Source: Mesorhizobium sp. ZC-5
GTDB lineage: Bacteria > Pseudomonadota > Alphaproteobacteria > Rhizobiales > Rhizobiaceae
DNA length: 64,000 nucleotides
Reading direction: 5' to 3'
Assembly (NCBI RefSeq): GCF_025753855.1
Contig: NZ_JAOWPT010000010.1
Location: forward strand, 1 to 64,000
Shown here: positions 45,480-53,859 of the stretch, piece by piece
Layout: each line of letters opens with the position of its first letter
Numbering within the stretch: the first letter of the stretch is position 1
Notes under the pieces: model-generated
Database searches by the model: none
Seen by the model: the letters and a program-made list of their open reading frames with translations, nothing else
What the model was told of the DNA's origin: nothing
Program-made: the position numbers and the translations under genes

Positions 45480-47414
45480 TCAGCCCGCCTGGGCGTGAAC
45501 CTCCGATTGGGATGACGCCGCCATCGCGACGTCGCCTACCCTGAAGACCTCTGTCATCTCGCCACGTCCGCGCAGCCTGTGCTTGCCCGCCGGGATCGTT
45601 TCGAACTGCTCGTCGAGCCGCGATGCGGTTTCGCCTGAAATAGCGATGGCGGCCGTTGCGCCGGGTTCGAGTAGCTTGCCGATATCCTGCAATCGCTGGC
45701 TCACATTCACGGTATCGCCGATGATCGTATAGTTGACCCGGTCGGATGCGCCGATGTTGCCGACAATGACGGAGCCCGTATGGATACCGATGCGGACGCG
45801 AAGCGGCAGTCGTCCTTCGCTGGCTGCCTCTCGGTTATCGTTCTCCAGCTCCTCGCGGATAGCCGCTGCTGCGCGGACGGCCGCGGCGGCGTGGCCCTTG
45901 AGACGATCGGGTGCGCCGAAGAATGCGAGCATGCCGTCGCCCAGAAACTTGTCGACCGTGCCGCCATGTGCGTCGACCACGCGGCACAGGATTGCGAAAT
46001 GATGATTAAGTAGCCTGGCGGCAGCGGCGGCGTCCATCTGCTCCGACAAGGTGGTGAAGCCGGCGATGTCCGTAAACATGACGGTGACGATCGCTTCGCG
46101 CGGCTCGGCGATGCCGATTTCTCCGGTCCGCACCAGCTTGGCCACCAGCGAACGCGGAATATAGGTCGAAAATGCGCGCAGTCCGATCAGCATCGCGTTG
46201 AAGGCCGAAGCCTGCTCATCCAGTTCCAGCACCCTGCTGCGCGGCAGCGGCGTTACGCCATCGAGTTCGAAATCGGCGACGCGGGTGGCCTGGCCGGCGA
46301 TCGCCTGTATCGGGCGCGAGAGCCGCTTGCCAAGCAGGATCGCGACGATGACCGCCGCAGCCATCGCGCCAAGTCCAAGCAGAGCCGACCCCATTACCCG
46401 CTCGATCTCGTCGCCGACCTGGCTGCTCTCGAAATATGCACCGATCGTCCACGGCCGGTCGCCATAGCCCGTGATCTTGCGGGTGATGGCGACATAGGTG
46501 TTCTCGCCCATCCATGATCTCCAATCGTCTTCGTTGGACAACTGGATCTCGGCAACCTCGATATCGCGCGCGCGTTTGGGACTGAACTCGGTCTCGGGCC
46601 TGCGCGTGGCATATCCAGCCAGGACAGGATCACCGAATGCGGCAAGCGGCGTCAGTGGCCGGCTACCATTCTTGAGCGCATCCGGGGCGGCGAGCTTCGG
46701 ATCCGCCAGGATGGATCCGTCTCCATCCAGAATGAAGGCATGCGTGCCGAAACGCGCCGAAAGTTCCTGAGTAATCGCGGACAGTTTCTGCAATTCCACC
46801 GCCGCGATCACCCACGCATCGGTCACGCCGTCACGCAGGAGCGGCGCCGAGACATTGGCGAACAGGCCATATTCGTTGGCAACGAAGGCACCCCAGCGGC
46901 GCCCGCCTACCTTCTGCCGATCTTCCAGGACAGCCCGGACCTGCGGCGATTTCTCCGCTTCGGCCGGAAGTTGCTGGATCGTTCCGGCAGGATATTTGTC
47001 ATCGTTGTTCCCGGCGAGCGCCGCACCCCTGCAGATCAGATCGGGGGTGCAGACCAGCATTGCGTTCACGCCCTTCGCGGTCGAAAGGGCGCCGGCAAGC
47101 GTGGCTGACATCGCTTCGTCATCGATCTGGAAACCACCCTGCGCATAGAGCTTTGCGACGCCATCCACCGCGCTCTCGGCACGACCCATTTCGGCGCGAA
47201 GCGAATCCTCCATCGCATCGACCAGCAGCGTCGACTGAGAGCCCAGCAAGTCGAAGGTGTTGCGAACGTTCGCGCCGACCGACAATGCCAACACGCCGCC
47301 GACGGAAAGGAAAACCAGGGTGCCGAAACTCAGCGCCATGATGAGCGCGACGGGGATGCGACGCCGTTTTCTTTCAGCCCGGACCAGACGCACTGGTTGT
47401 GCAGGGGTGCTCAT
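45480..47414 (-). CDS. Cache-HAMP class III adenylate cyclase
   Basis: This 644-aa inner-membrane sensor cyclase has an N-terminal TM at about 23-48, a periplasmic Cache-like sensor region (about 50-345), a second TM (about 348-368) and a HAMP linker (about 370-420). A class III cyclase domain follows at about 435-620. FTDIAGF and LGDGML supply metal Asp, Lys489 (DKFLGD) with Thr (NYTIIGD) forms a class IIIb base pair contact, and VNVSQR gives Asn and Arg. It should make cAMP in response to an extracellular ligand. It is convergent with the cyclase gene at 44026. The ligand is unknown. Confidence 0.88.
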   Translation of the reverse strand: MSTPAQPVRLVRAERKRRRIPVALIMALSFGTLVFLSVGGVLALSVGANVRNTFDLLGSQSTLLVDAMEDSLRAEMGRAESAVDGVAKLYAQGGFQIDDEAMSATLAGALSTAKGVNAMLVCTPDLICRGAALAGNNDDKYPAGTIQQLPAEAEKSPQVRAVLEDRQKVGGRRWGAFVANEYGLFANVSAPLLRDGVTDAWVIAAVELQKLSAITQELSARFGTHAFILDGDGSILADPKLAAPDALKNGSRPLTPLAAFGDPVLAGYATRRPETEFSPKRARDIEVAEIQLSNEDDWRSWMGENTYVAITRKITGYGDRPWTIGAYFESSQVGDEIERVMGSALLGLGAMAAAVIVAILLGKRLSRPIQAIAGQATRVADFELDGVTPLPRSRVLELDEQASAFNAMLIGLRAFSTYIPRSLVAKLVRTGEIGIAEPREAIVTVMFTDIAGFTTLSEQMDAAAAARLLNHHFAILCRVVDAHGGTVDKFLGDGMLAFFGAPDRLKGHAAAAVRAAAAIREELENDNREAASEGRLPLRVRIGIHTGSVIVGNIGASDRVNYTIIGDTVNVSQRLQDIGKLLEPGATAAIAISGETASRLDEQFETIPAGKHRLRGRGEMTEVFRVGDVAMAASSQSEVHAQAG

Positions 47415-47545
47415 ACAGCCAATGTCGTAATGTGCCCGGAAATTGCAAGCCCGCTCATGGGTTTAAGGAAGCGACACCCATTGCCGGAGGGAGAGCGCGG
47501 CGAGGAATTGGAGAAGTTCCCCACGATCGAGGCAGCAACACCGCC

Positions 47546-48448
47546 TCAGCGCTCGCCAACAGACTGTGCCACTTCGTCAAGGATCCATTCGCGGAACGCC
47601 TTGATCTTGGGCACGTTGCGGCGACTTTCAGGATAGACCAGAAAGTAGGCGTGGCCGTCGTCGCCGGAGATGTCGAACGGCTGGATGAGGCGGCCGTCGC
47701 CAAGCTCCGCCGCGAAAAGCGCGCGCGTCAGGATGGCCACGCCGTGCCCTGCCATGGCAGCACTGCCCAACGAAGCCTGCGAGCCCATGCTGCTGCCGGT
47801 GCGCCTCGCCAGGTCATCCGGAGGCAGACCCGCCGCGACGAACCATCCCTTCCACCAGACATCCTCGGGATCGAGGATCGGCAGGCGCAGCAGATCGGCG
47901 GGGGTTTTCACGCCACCGATGCTGTCGGCCAGTTTCGGGCTGAGCATGGGCGTGAAATCGGCACGGAAAAGCAGGTGTGTCGCGAGCCCCGGCCAATTGC
48001 CGCCGCCTGAACGGATTCCGACATCGACGGCTTCTCGGGCGAAATCGACCATGTGGCTCGACGTATCGAGCCTCACCGCCAGCGAGGGATAAGCGATCTG
48101 GAACGAGCCGAGATGGCGGGCCAACCAGTTCGACGCAAAAGTCTGCACGGTGCTGATGCACAGCAGCCCATCCGCGCCGCCGCGTGCCGCCGCATAGGCA
48201 TCGCCGATCAGCGCGAAGGCTTCGGTGATGGCCGGCGCGAGGCGCTGCCCGGTTTCGGTGAGCGCCACCTGGCGCGGTTTGCGCAGGAAGAGCGGCGTGC
48301 CGATGCGCTCCTCGAGCACCTTGATCTGGTAGCTGACGGCGGCCTGCGTCATGCCGAGCTCGTTGGCTGCCTTGGTGAAGCTCGCATGGCGAGCGGCGGC
48401 CTCAAATGCCCGGATCGCCTGGAGGGGAGGAAGTTGCGAAGCCATCAT
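47546..48448 (-). CDS. LysR-family regulator (GcvA-like)
   Basis: This 300-aa regulator has an N-terminal helix-turn-helix (about 8-66: LQAIRAFEAAARHASFTKAANELGMTQAAVSYQI) typical of the GcvA/AmpR branch, and an effector-binding C-terminal half. It is divergent from the small gene at 48563; a shared regulatory region lies in 48449-48562. Both ATG codons at 48448 and 48445 are possible starts. The regulated pathway is unknown. Confidence 0.9.
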   Translation of the reverse strand: MMASQLPPLQAIRAFEAAARHASFTKAANELGMTQAAVSYQIKVLEERIGTPLFLRKPRQVALTETGQRLAPAITEAFALIGDAYAAARGGADGLLCISTVQTFASNWLARHLGSFQIAYPSLAVRLDTSSHMVDFAREAVDVGIRSGGGNWPGLATHLLFRADFTPMLSPKLADSIGGVKTPADLLRLPILDPEDVWWKGWFVAAGLPPDDLARRTGSSMGSQASLGSAAMAGHGVAILTRALFAAELGDGRLIQPFDISGDDGHAYFLVYPESRRNVPKIKAFREWILDEVAQSVGER

Positions 48449-48562
48449 GCATTAAACCAGCTTATGCGTGATAATCGATATTCGATTGGAAAACAGCCCA
48501 TGCAAGCTCCAGATTCAAGGTCAGCCGATTAACTGGACGCATGTTAGGGAAAGTTGACGATC
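48449..48562. promoter_or_regulatory. Divergent LysR control region
   Basis: This AT-richer spacer contains ATAATCGATATTCGATT near 48470-48488, a candidate T-N11-A type LysR site, between the regulator gene and the small gene. It is the most likely place for autoregulation and for control of the small gene. The site is a visual match only. Confidence 0.35.
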
Positions 48563-48751
48563 ATGGCTATGGCACAAGAAAGGCTCTCGCCCAGCAATCA
48601 TTGGACCTGGAATCCCTTGCACACGCTGCGGTCATTCTGGGGCCACAGTGGCCCGACGCACCGGCACCTCGATGTCGCCGCCCTGTCGGAGCATCTGCAG
48701 CGCGACATGGGATTTCTGGATGGCAACGATTCTGTCTGCAAGCGGCCCTGA
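48563..48751 (+). CDS. Small DUF1127-like hypothetical protein
   Basis: This is a 62-aa protein beginning MAMAQERLSPSNHW. Its C-terminal part HRHLDVAALSEHLQRDMGFLDG resembles the LSDHxLRDIG-type end of small alphaproteobacterial DUF1127 proteins. A weak AGGGA site lies 12 nt before ATG 48563; a TTG at 48554 would add three residues. Its placement divergent from a LysR gene is typical of real small target genes. No enzymatic role is suggested. Whether it is expressed cannot be told from sequence. Confidence 0.5.
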   Translation: MAMAQERLSPSNHWTWNPLHTLRSFWGHSGPTHRHLDVAALSEHLQRDMGFLDGNDSVCKRP

Positions 48752-48784
48752 CGAACGGATGGACCACCGTCCGATTATAGCAAA

Positions 48785-49741
48785 TCAGGCGGCGAGAAGC
48801 GCCGCCGCCGTGTTTTCGTCGGTGATCAGCCCATTGACCAGCCGGCGCGTCACCGCAGCCAGCACACCGGGAAGCTTGCGTTCACCCATGGCGATCGCCA
48901 CCACCAGCGAACGCTCGCGCGACGGCAGCGGCGCGGAGGCGACGCGGTCGTTGGTGATGCCGTCGATCAGCCTGCCGTCGCGGTCGAAGGCCCAGCCGAC
49001 GATCTCGCCCACCGCGCCGGCCTTCTGCAGCGCTTTCAATTCCACATCCGTGATGAACCCATCCTCGTAGAGCGGCGCCTTCGGGCCGAGGTCGCCGATG
49101 CCGACAAAGGTCACGTCGGCCTTGGCGGCGAGTGTGAGCGCCGGCTGGATCATGGGCTGGCTGAGCAGCATTTCGCGTTCCGCCGGCGATGAGGCGATGA
49201 CCGGCAGCGGCATCGGAAAACTGCGCGCCTTGATGGTGTCGGCCATGGTGAAGATGACGTTGTAATAGGCGGCGGAGCCGTCCGGGGCGATGTTTCCGGT
49301 CAGCGACACCAGCTTGTGCTGCGGGCATTCCATCGGCGTCAACTGTTCGATCGCCGCCTTGAGCGTGCGGCCGGTACCGATGGCCAGCACGATCGGGTCT
49401 GGTGATTTCAGCCGCCTTTCGATCTCGGTTGCGGCAGCCTCGGCGAGGCCAAGCGTGGTCGAACCGGATTCCGGGTCGCTCGGCACCACCTCGCAAAGGT
49501 CGAGTGCGAAACGCGCGGTGAGCTTGGCCGCAAGGTCGAGGCAGTTTGCGATCGGATGGTCGAGCCTGACCTTGACCAGCCCCTCGGAGACCGCCAGCGA
49601 GACGAGGCGTTGGGCGCTCTGGCGCGAAACGCCGAGCTTCGCCGCGATCTGGTCCTGGGTGTTGCCGGCGACGTAATAGAGCCAGCCAGCGCGCGCTGCG
49701 TCGTCGTGCCTGGCGTTGCCGCTTTCCTGCCGCACACTCAT
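48785..49741 (-). CDS. SorC-family sugar-responsive regulator
   Basis: This 318-aa regulator has an N-terminal helix-turn-helix (about 18-60: RAGWLYYVAGNTQDQIAAKLGVSRQSAQRLV) and a C-terminal sugar-phosphate-binding domain (about 60-315) with AIGTGRTLKAAIEQL and GDLGPKAPLY. The start was placed at ATG 49741 (MSVRQESGNARH); the longer open frame upstream encodes no family sequence. In relatives a SorC regulator (SmoC) controls sorbitol/mannitol genes, so the polyol operon 5 kb away is a candidate target. That is an inference from family, not from a seen site. Confidence 0.9.
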   Translation of the reverse strand: MSVRQESGNARHDDAARAGWLYYVAGNTQDQIAAKLGVSRQSAQRLVSLAVSEGLVKVRLDHPIANCLDLAAKLTARFALDLCEVVPSDPESGSTTLGLAEAAATEIERRLKSPDPIVLAIGTGRTLKAAIEQLTPMECPQHKLVSLTGNIAPDGSAAYYNVIFTMADTIKARSFPMPLPVIASSPAEREMLLSQPMIQPALTLAAKADVTFVGIGDLGPKAPLYEDGFITDVELKALQKAGAVGEIVGWAFDRDGRLIDGITNDRVASAPLPSRERSLVVAIAMGERKLPGVLAAVTRRLVNGLITDENTAAALLAA

Positions 49742-49902
49742 CGCGCCCACCCCGGAGATTGTTCTAGCGGACTGCGGTAATGCACCAATCACTCCTCGGC
49801 AACGCGATTCCTCCAGCCGCGCCCGAATTCTGGACGCTGCCCCATCTTGGCAAGAAATCAGCTGGTGAGCAATTGTCTTCGCCTCGGGCTTTCGCCCGAA
49901 AC

Positions 49903-50916
49903 CTATTTCTCGGAAACGCCCGCTTCGGCAAAGCTTGCCATATGGACGTAGCATTCCAGCGCCGAGCGCACGATGTTGACGGCCAGGCAGGCGCCGGAAC
50001 CCTCGCCCAGGCGCATGTCGAGGTCGAGCAAGGGCGAAAGCCCGAGAAGATCGAGCAGCCGCCGATGCGGTGTCTCCGCCGAGACATGCGCGGCAAGCAC
50101 ATGGGCAAGGCCAGACGGATTGAGTTTCGTCAGCGGGGCAACGGCTGCTGTAACGACAAATCCGTCCAGTAGCACCGGGATGCCGTGATGGCGCGCGGCG
50201 AGCGTCGCGCCCAAAATGGCGGCAAGTTCGCGCCCGCCAAGTGCTGCCGCGGCTTTCAGCGGATCGGCGAGATCGGCACCATGGCGCACAAGCCCGGCAT
50301 CGACCGCGGCAGCCTTGCGGGCGAGACCGGCATCGTCGACACCGGTGCCGCGGCCGACCCATTTTGCGCCCGGTTCGCCGTAGAGCGCGGCGGCGATCGC
50401 GCCCGCCGTCGTCGTGTTGCCGATGCCCATTTCGCCGAAGCAGATCAGATCGGTGCCCTTTTTCACTGCGTCGTAGCCGGTGGAGACGGCGGCTAGAAAC
50501 TCGGCATCGGTCATCGCGGCAGTTTGTGTGAAATCGGCGGTCGGGCGCTCGACCTCGAGCGCGATGACGTCCAGGCTGGCACCCGCCGCGCGGGCGAGCT
50601 GATTGATGGCTGCGCCACCGGCTTGGAAGTTCGCCACCATCTGCACGGTCACCTCTGCCGGAAAAGCCGAAACGCTCTGCGCAGTGACGCCGTGTGAACC
50701 GGCGAACACGATGACCGCGACATTGTCCAGCTTCGGCCGTGCGCGACCTTGCCAGCGGGCGAGCCAGGCGACGATCTCTTCGAGCCGGCCGAGGCTGCCT
50801 TGCGGCTTGGTCAGGCTGTCCTGGCGGCGTTGCGCCTCCGCAATAGCGGCCTCGTCGCCCCTTGGCAGCGTCAGGCAGGCAGCGCGCAAATCTTCGATGC
50901 TGGCGAAGCGGGTCAT
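49903..50916 (-). CDS. cobT: Nicotinate-nucleotide-dimethylbenzimidazole phosphoribosyltransferase
   Basis: This 337-aa cytosolic enzyme activates dimethylbenzimidazole to alpha-ribazole phosphate for the lower ligand of B12. It has the family segment CFGEMGIGNTTTAGAIAAALYG (about 175-197) and a C-terminal GFVVTAAVAP block with the catalytic Glu region after it. In Pseudomonas denitrificans naming it is CobU. It lies last in the minus-strand group cobA-cobB-cobS-cobT. Confidence 0.93.
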   Translation of the reverse strand: MTRFASIEDLRAACLTLPRGDEAAIAEAQRRQDSLTKPQGSLGRLEEIVAWLARWQGRARPKLDNVAVIVFAGSHGVTAQSVSAFPAEVTVQMVANFQAGGAAINQLARAAGASLDVIALEVERPTADFTQTAAMTDAEFLAAVSTGYDAVKKGTDLICFGEMGIGNTTTAGAIAAALYGEPGAKWVGRGTGVDDAGLARKAAAVDAGLVRHGADLADPLKAAAALGGRELAAILGATLAARHHGIPVLLDGFVVTAAVAPLTKLNPSGLAHVLAAHVSAETPHRRLLDLLGLSPLLDLDMRLGEGSGACLAVNIVRSALECYVHMASFAEAGVSEK

Positions 50917-50932
50917 TCGAACTCCGGTCTGT

Positions 50933-51694
50933 TCAAGTGAAGATCGCGCAGGCGATCAGCAGGACGGCAATTTCCGACAATTGTTCCACCGCGCCGAGCA
51001 CGTCGCCGGTCTGGCCGCCGATCTGGCGTTCGCAAAGGCGGCGCATGACGAAGAACAGCAGACCTAGCGCCACGGCGGAGAGCACCGTCGCGGTGAAGCC
51101 GAGGGTCAAGAGCAGGAGCACTGCGGCAATGGCGCCGGCGAGATAAACAGCAACATCCGGGATCGCGCCGGCGTTGGCCGCGAGCCCGTCGGTTCGTGCC
51201 GGTGCTACGGCACGCAAAAAAACCGGCATCATGGCGCGGCTGGCGGCATGCGCGGCGATCAGCGCGCAGAATACGAGCCATGGCGTAGCGAGCGCGGCCA
51301 GCGCGCTCCAGCGCAACAGGATCGAAAAGATCAGCGCCGCGGCCCCAAAAGTGCCGATGCGGCTGTCACGCATGATTTCAAGCTTGCGCTCGCGCGTCTC
51401 GCCGCCACCAAAGCCGTCAGCGGTATCGGACAGCCCGTCTTCGTGCAGGGCGCCGGTGACGGTAAGGGTGGAGGCGATGGCCAGCGCTGCGGCAATGGTT
51501 GCCGGCAATCCGAAAAGGTCGGCGACAAAAAATACCAGCCCGCCAATCAACCCGACCGCCACACCTGTCACGGGTGCTGCCCATTGTGCGTCGGCGAAAT
51601 TTCGCTCGCCGGAGACTGAAACCGGCAGCCGCGTGTAGAAAGCCAGGCAAAGGGCGATGTCGGCGACAATGTCCTGCGGGCGCGACGGCAGCAT
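50933..51694 (-). CDS. cobS: Adenosylcobinamide-GDP ribazoletransferase (cobalamin synthase)
   Basis: This is a 253-aa inner-membrane enzyme that joins adenosylcobinamide-GDP with alpha-ribazole. It has several TM segments and the Asp-rich loop GALHEDGLSDTADGFGGG, the hallmark of this family. Start ATG 51694 gives MLPSRPQDI, directly after the cobB stop; the longer frame to 51760 would lie inside cobB. In Pseudomonas denitrificans naming it is CobV. It is followed by cobT after 16 bp. Confidence 0.92.
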   Translation of the reverse strand: MLPSRPQDIVADIALCLAFYTRLPVSVSGERNFADAQWAAPVTGVAVGLIGGLVFFVADLFGLPATIAAALAIASTLTVTGALHEDGLSDTADGFGGGETRERKLEIMRDSRIGTFGAAALIFSILLRWSALAALATPWLVFCALIAAHAASRAMMPVFLRAVAPARTDGLAANAGAIPDVAVYLAGAIAAVLLLLTLGFTATVLSAVALGLLFFVMRRLCERQIGGQTGDVLGAVEQLSEIAVLLIACAIFT

Positions 51695-51695
51695 C

Positions 51696-53009
51696 TTATC
51701 CTCGGGCGATCGCGTGGAAGAAGGTGCCGGTGACGTAGCCACGCCGGCCACCGAACGCACCGAGCTCGCGCCCCTCGCCGTCCGCGAGGTCGGCGAATTT
51801 TTCGTCGGCGCCCGCGTCTGTCATGCGCGCATAATGGAATTCGTGGCCACGGATTTCGCTGCCCAGGCGGCCGAGCGCGCAATCGGCGAGCAGGCTGGCG
51901 CGGCGATAGCCGAGATTCATCTTGCGCTCGGCGAAGCTGGTGGAATGGCCGAGCAGGCCGAGCATGCGGTGGTTTTCACCACCGGCATCCTGCAGCACCT
52001 CGCCCAGAACCATGAAGCCACCGCATTCGCCGTGGACGGCGCGCTTGGCTGCGAACCCGTGCATGCCGGCGCGGAATTTTTCCGCTGCTGCCAGCCGACC
52101 AGCGTGCAGTTCCGGATAGCCGCCAGGCAGCCAGCAGACGTCGCAATCGTCGCGCGGCGCTTCGTCGGCAAGCGGCGAGAACGGCACGATCTCGGCGCCG
52201 GCGGTACGCCAATGCTGGGCGACATGCGGATAGAGGAAAGTGAAGGCCGCATCGCTCGCGAGTGCGATGCGTTGACCGGGCGGCGGCAAGGCCGCGGACA
52301 TGTCCGTCACGGGCGGCGCGAACGGCACCGCCAGCGAAAGGATCCGGTCGAGGTCGAGCGAGCGCTCGGCCATGTCAGCCAGCCGGTCGAGATGCGCCAT
52401 CAGGTCTGCATGTTCGGCCGCCTGCACGAGGCCTAGATGGCGCTCAGGCAAAGTCAGCGACGGGTCGCGCAGGATGGCGCCAACGACCGGAATGCCAAGC
52501 GCTTCGATCGCGTCGCCGGCCAGCCGCTTGTGGCGCTCGCTGCCGAGCCGGTTGAGGATAACGCCGGCAATGCGCACACCGGGGTCGTAGGTGGCAAAAC
52601 CCTTGGCCAGAGCCGCGGCCGTCTGCGACTGGCCGGAAACGTCGAGCACCAGGATGACAGGCAAGCCATAGAGCCTTGCCAGATCGGCAGCCGAGCCGGA
52701 GCGGCCCTTTTCGCCGGGAATGCCGTCGAACAGGCCCATGGCGCTTTCGACGACGACACAATCCGCACCGTCCGCGGCTTTGGCGGCCAACCCGTTGAGC
52801 AGTGCCGGCGGCATCGCCCAACTGTCGAGGTTCACTCCCGGCACGCCTGTCGCCGCGGCATGGAAACCCGGATCGATGTAATCCGGTCCGGATTTGGCGC
52901 CGCGCATGGCCAGGCCCCGGCGCGACAGGGCGCGCAGAATGCCGATGGTGACACTGGTTTTGCCGGAGCCGGAACGCGGCGCCCCGATGATCAGGCCGCG
53001 TGCCGTCAT
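51696..53009 (-). CDS. cobB: Hydrogenobyrinic acid a,c-diamide synthase (CobB)
   Basis: This 437-aa ATP- and glutamine-dependent amidotransferase amidates the a and c side chains of the corrin ring. The N-terminal dethiobiotin-synthetase-like ATPase has APRSGSGKTSVTIGIL and GPDYIDPGFH; the C-terminal glutaminase half has the Cys in VHGECGGFMVLGE. It overlaps cobA by 4 bp (ATGA) and sits directly before cobS. Length is typical. Confidence 0.93.
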   Translation of the reverse strand: MTARGLIIGAPRSGSGKTSVTIGILRALSRRGLAMRGAKSGPDYIDPGFHAAATGVPGVNLDSWAMPPALLNGLAAKAADGADCVVVESAMGLFDGIPGEKGRSGSAADLARLYGLPVILVLDVSGQSQTAAALAKGFATYDPGVRIAGVILNRLGSERHKRLAGDAIEALGIPVVGAILRDPSLTLPERHLGLVQAAEHADLMAHLDRLADMAERSLDLDRILSLAVPFAPPVTDMSAALPPPGQRIALASDAAFTFLYPHVAQHWRTAGAEIVPFSPLADEAPRDDCDVCWLPGGYPELHAGRLAAAEKFRAGMHGFAAKRAVHGECGGFMVLGEVLQDAGGENHRMLGLLGHSTSFAERKMNLGYRRASLLADCALGRLGSEIRGHEFHYARMTDAGADEKFADLADGEGRELGAFGGRRGYVTGTFFHAIARG

Positions 53010-53806
53010 TTTTGTGCCTGGCCGGCAAGCGCGAGAAGTTCAGCCCGCATGGAAACGATCCTGCCGACCGCGGTCAGCACCGGCGACGCGAAGCCAAGCC
53101 TTTCGGCATCGTCGGCGATGGTGCCGAGCGTTGCGACGTGCACGCGCTCCCGCGGCGTGGTGGCCGACATGACGATGGCAGCCGGCGTGTCGGGGGACAG
53201 ACCGCCGGCAATCAGCTCCGCGGTTATGCGCCCGAGGATTTTCAGGCCCATGTAGATGAGGATCGGCTGGCCGGTGCGTGCCAGCGCGCGCCAGTCCAGT
53301 TCATCGCCAGGGTCGGCGGTCTGGCCCGTCGCGAGGATGATCGCCTTGTTGAGGCCTCGCATGGTCGGCGGAATGCCGATGCTGCCAAGCGCCGCCAGGC
53401 CGGAGGTGATGCCCGGAAGGAAGCGGAACGGAATGCCCTCGCGCGCCAGCGCCAGCGCCTCTTCGCCGCCGCGGCCAAAAACATACGGATCGCCGCCCTT
53501 GAGCCGCAGCACCTTGCGGCCCGCCTTGGCCAAAGCGATCAGCCTGGCGGTGATCTCGGCCTGGGTGATGGAGAGTTGCCCGCCACGCTTGCCGACATAG
53601 AAGAGTTCGGCGCCCTCGGCGATGGCCACCACGGCCGGGTCGACCAGCGCATCATGGACAACCACATCGGCCTGGGTCAGCGCCGAGACAACATCGAGCG
53701 TCAGGCAGCCGAGATCGCCCGGCCCGGCTCCGGCCAGCCAGACATGGCCCGCTTCCAGACGCGCCGTGCGTTCCTGCAAAAGGGACAGTGTCTTTTCAAC
53801 GCTCAT
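53006..53806 (-). CDS. cobA: Uroporphyrinogen-III C-methyltransferase
   Basis: This 266-aa SAM-dependent methyltransferase makes precorrin-2 from uroporphyrinogen III, the entry to B12 and siroheme. Signature VWLAGAGPGDLGCLTLDVVSAL near residue 22 and RLKGGDPYVFGRGGEE near residue 103 fit the family. No siroheme-synthase fusion is present. It starts the minus-strand cobA-cobB-cobS-cobT group and faces away from cbiD (53860, plus). The promoter should lie in the 53-bp gap. Confidence 0.94.
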   Translation of the reverse strand: MSVEKTLSLLQERTARLEAGHVWLAGAGPGDLGCLTLDVVSALTQADVVVHDALVDPAVVAIAEGAELFYVGKRGGQLSITQAEITARLIALAKAGRKVLRLKGGDPYVFGRGGEEALALAREGIPFRFLPGITSGLAALGSIGIPPTMRGLNKAIILATGQTADPGDELDWRALARTGQPILIYMGLKILGRITAELIAGGLSPDTPAAIVMSATTPRERVHVATLGTIADDAERLGFASPVLTAVGRIVSMRAELLALAGQAQK

Positions 53807-53859
53807 GCGATCAGCTTTCCGCAGTGACGCAAGACCCTGCCCCGCCTATAGAGAAATGC

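Noticed and set aside
49742-50362. N-terminal extension of the SorC regulator
   Set aside because: It overlaps cobT on the same strand in another frame and is Arg/Cys-rich without a domain.
53807-53859. Cobalamin riboswitch between cobA and cbiD
   Set aside because: The spacer is too short and has no B12-box-like sequence; any riboswitch for the cobN-led group would lie beyond the right edge.
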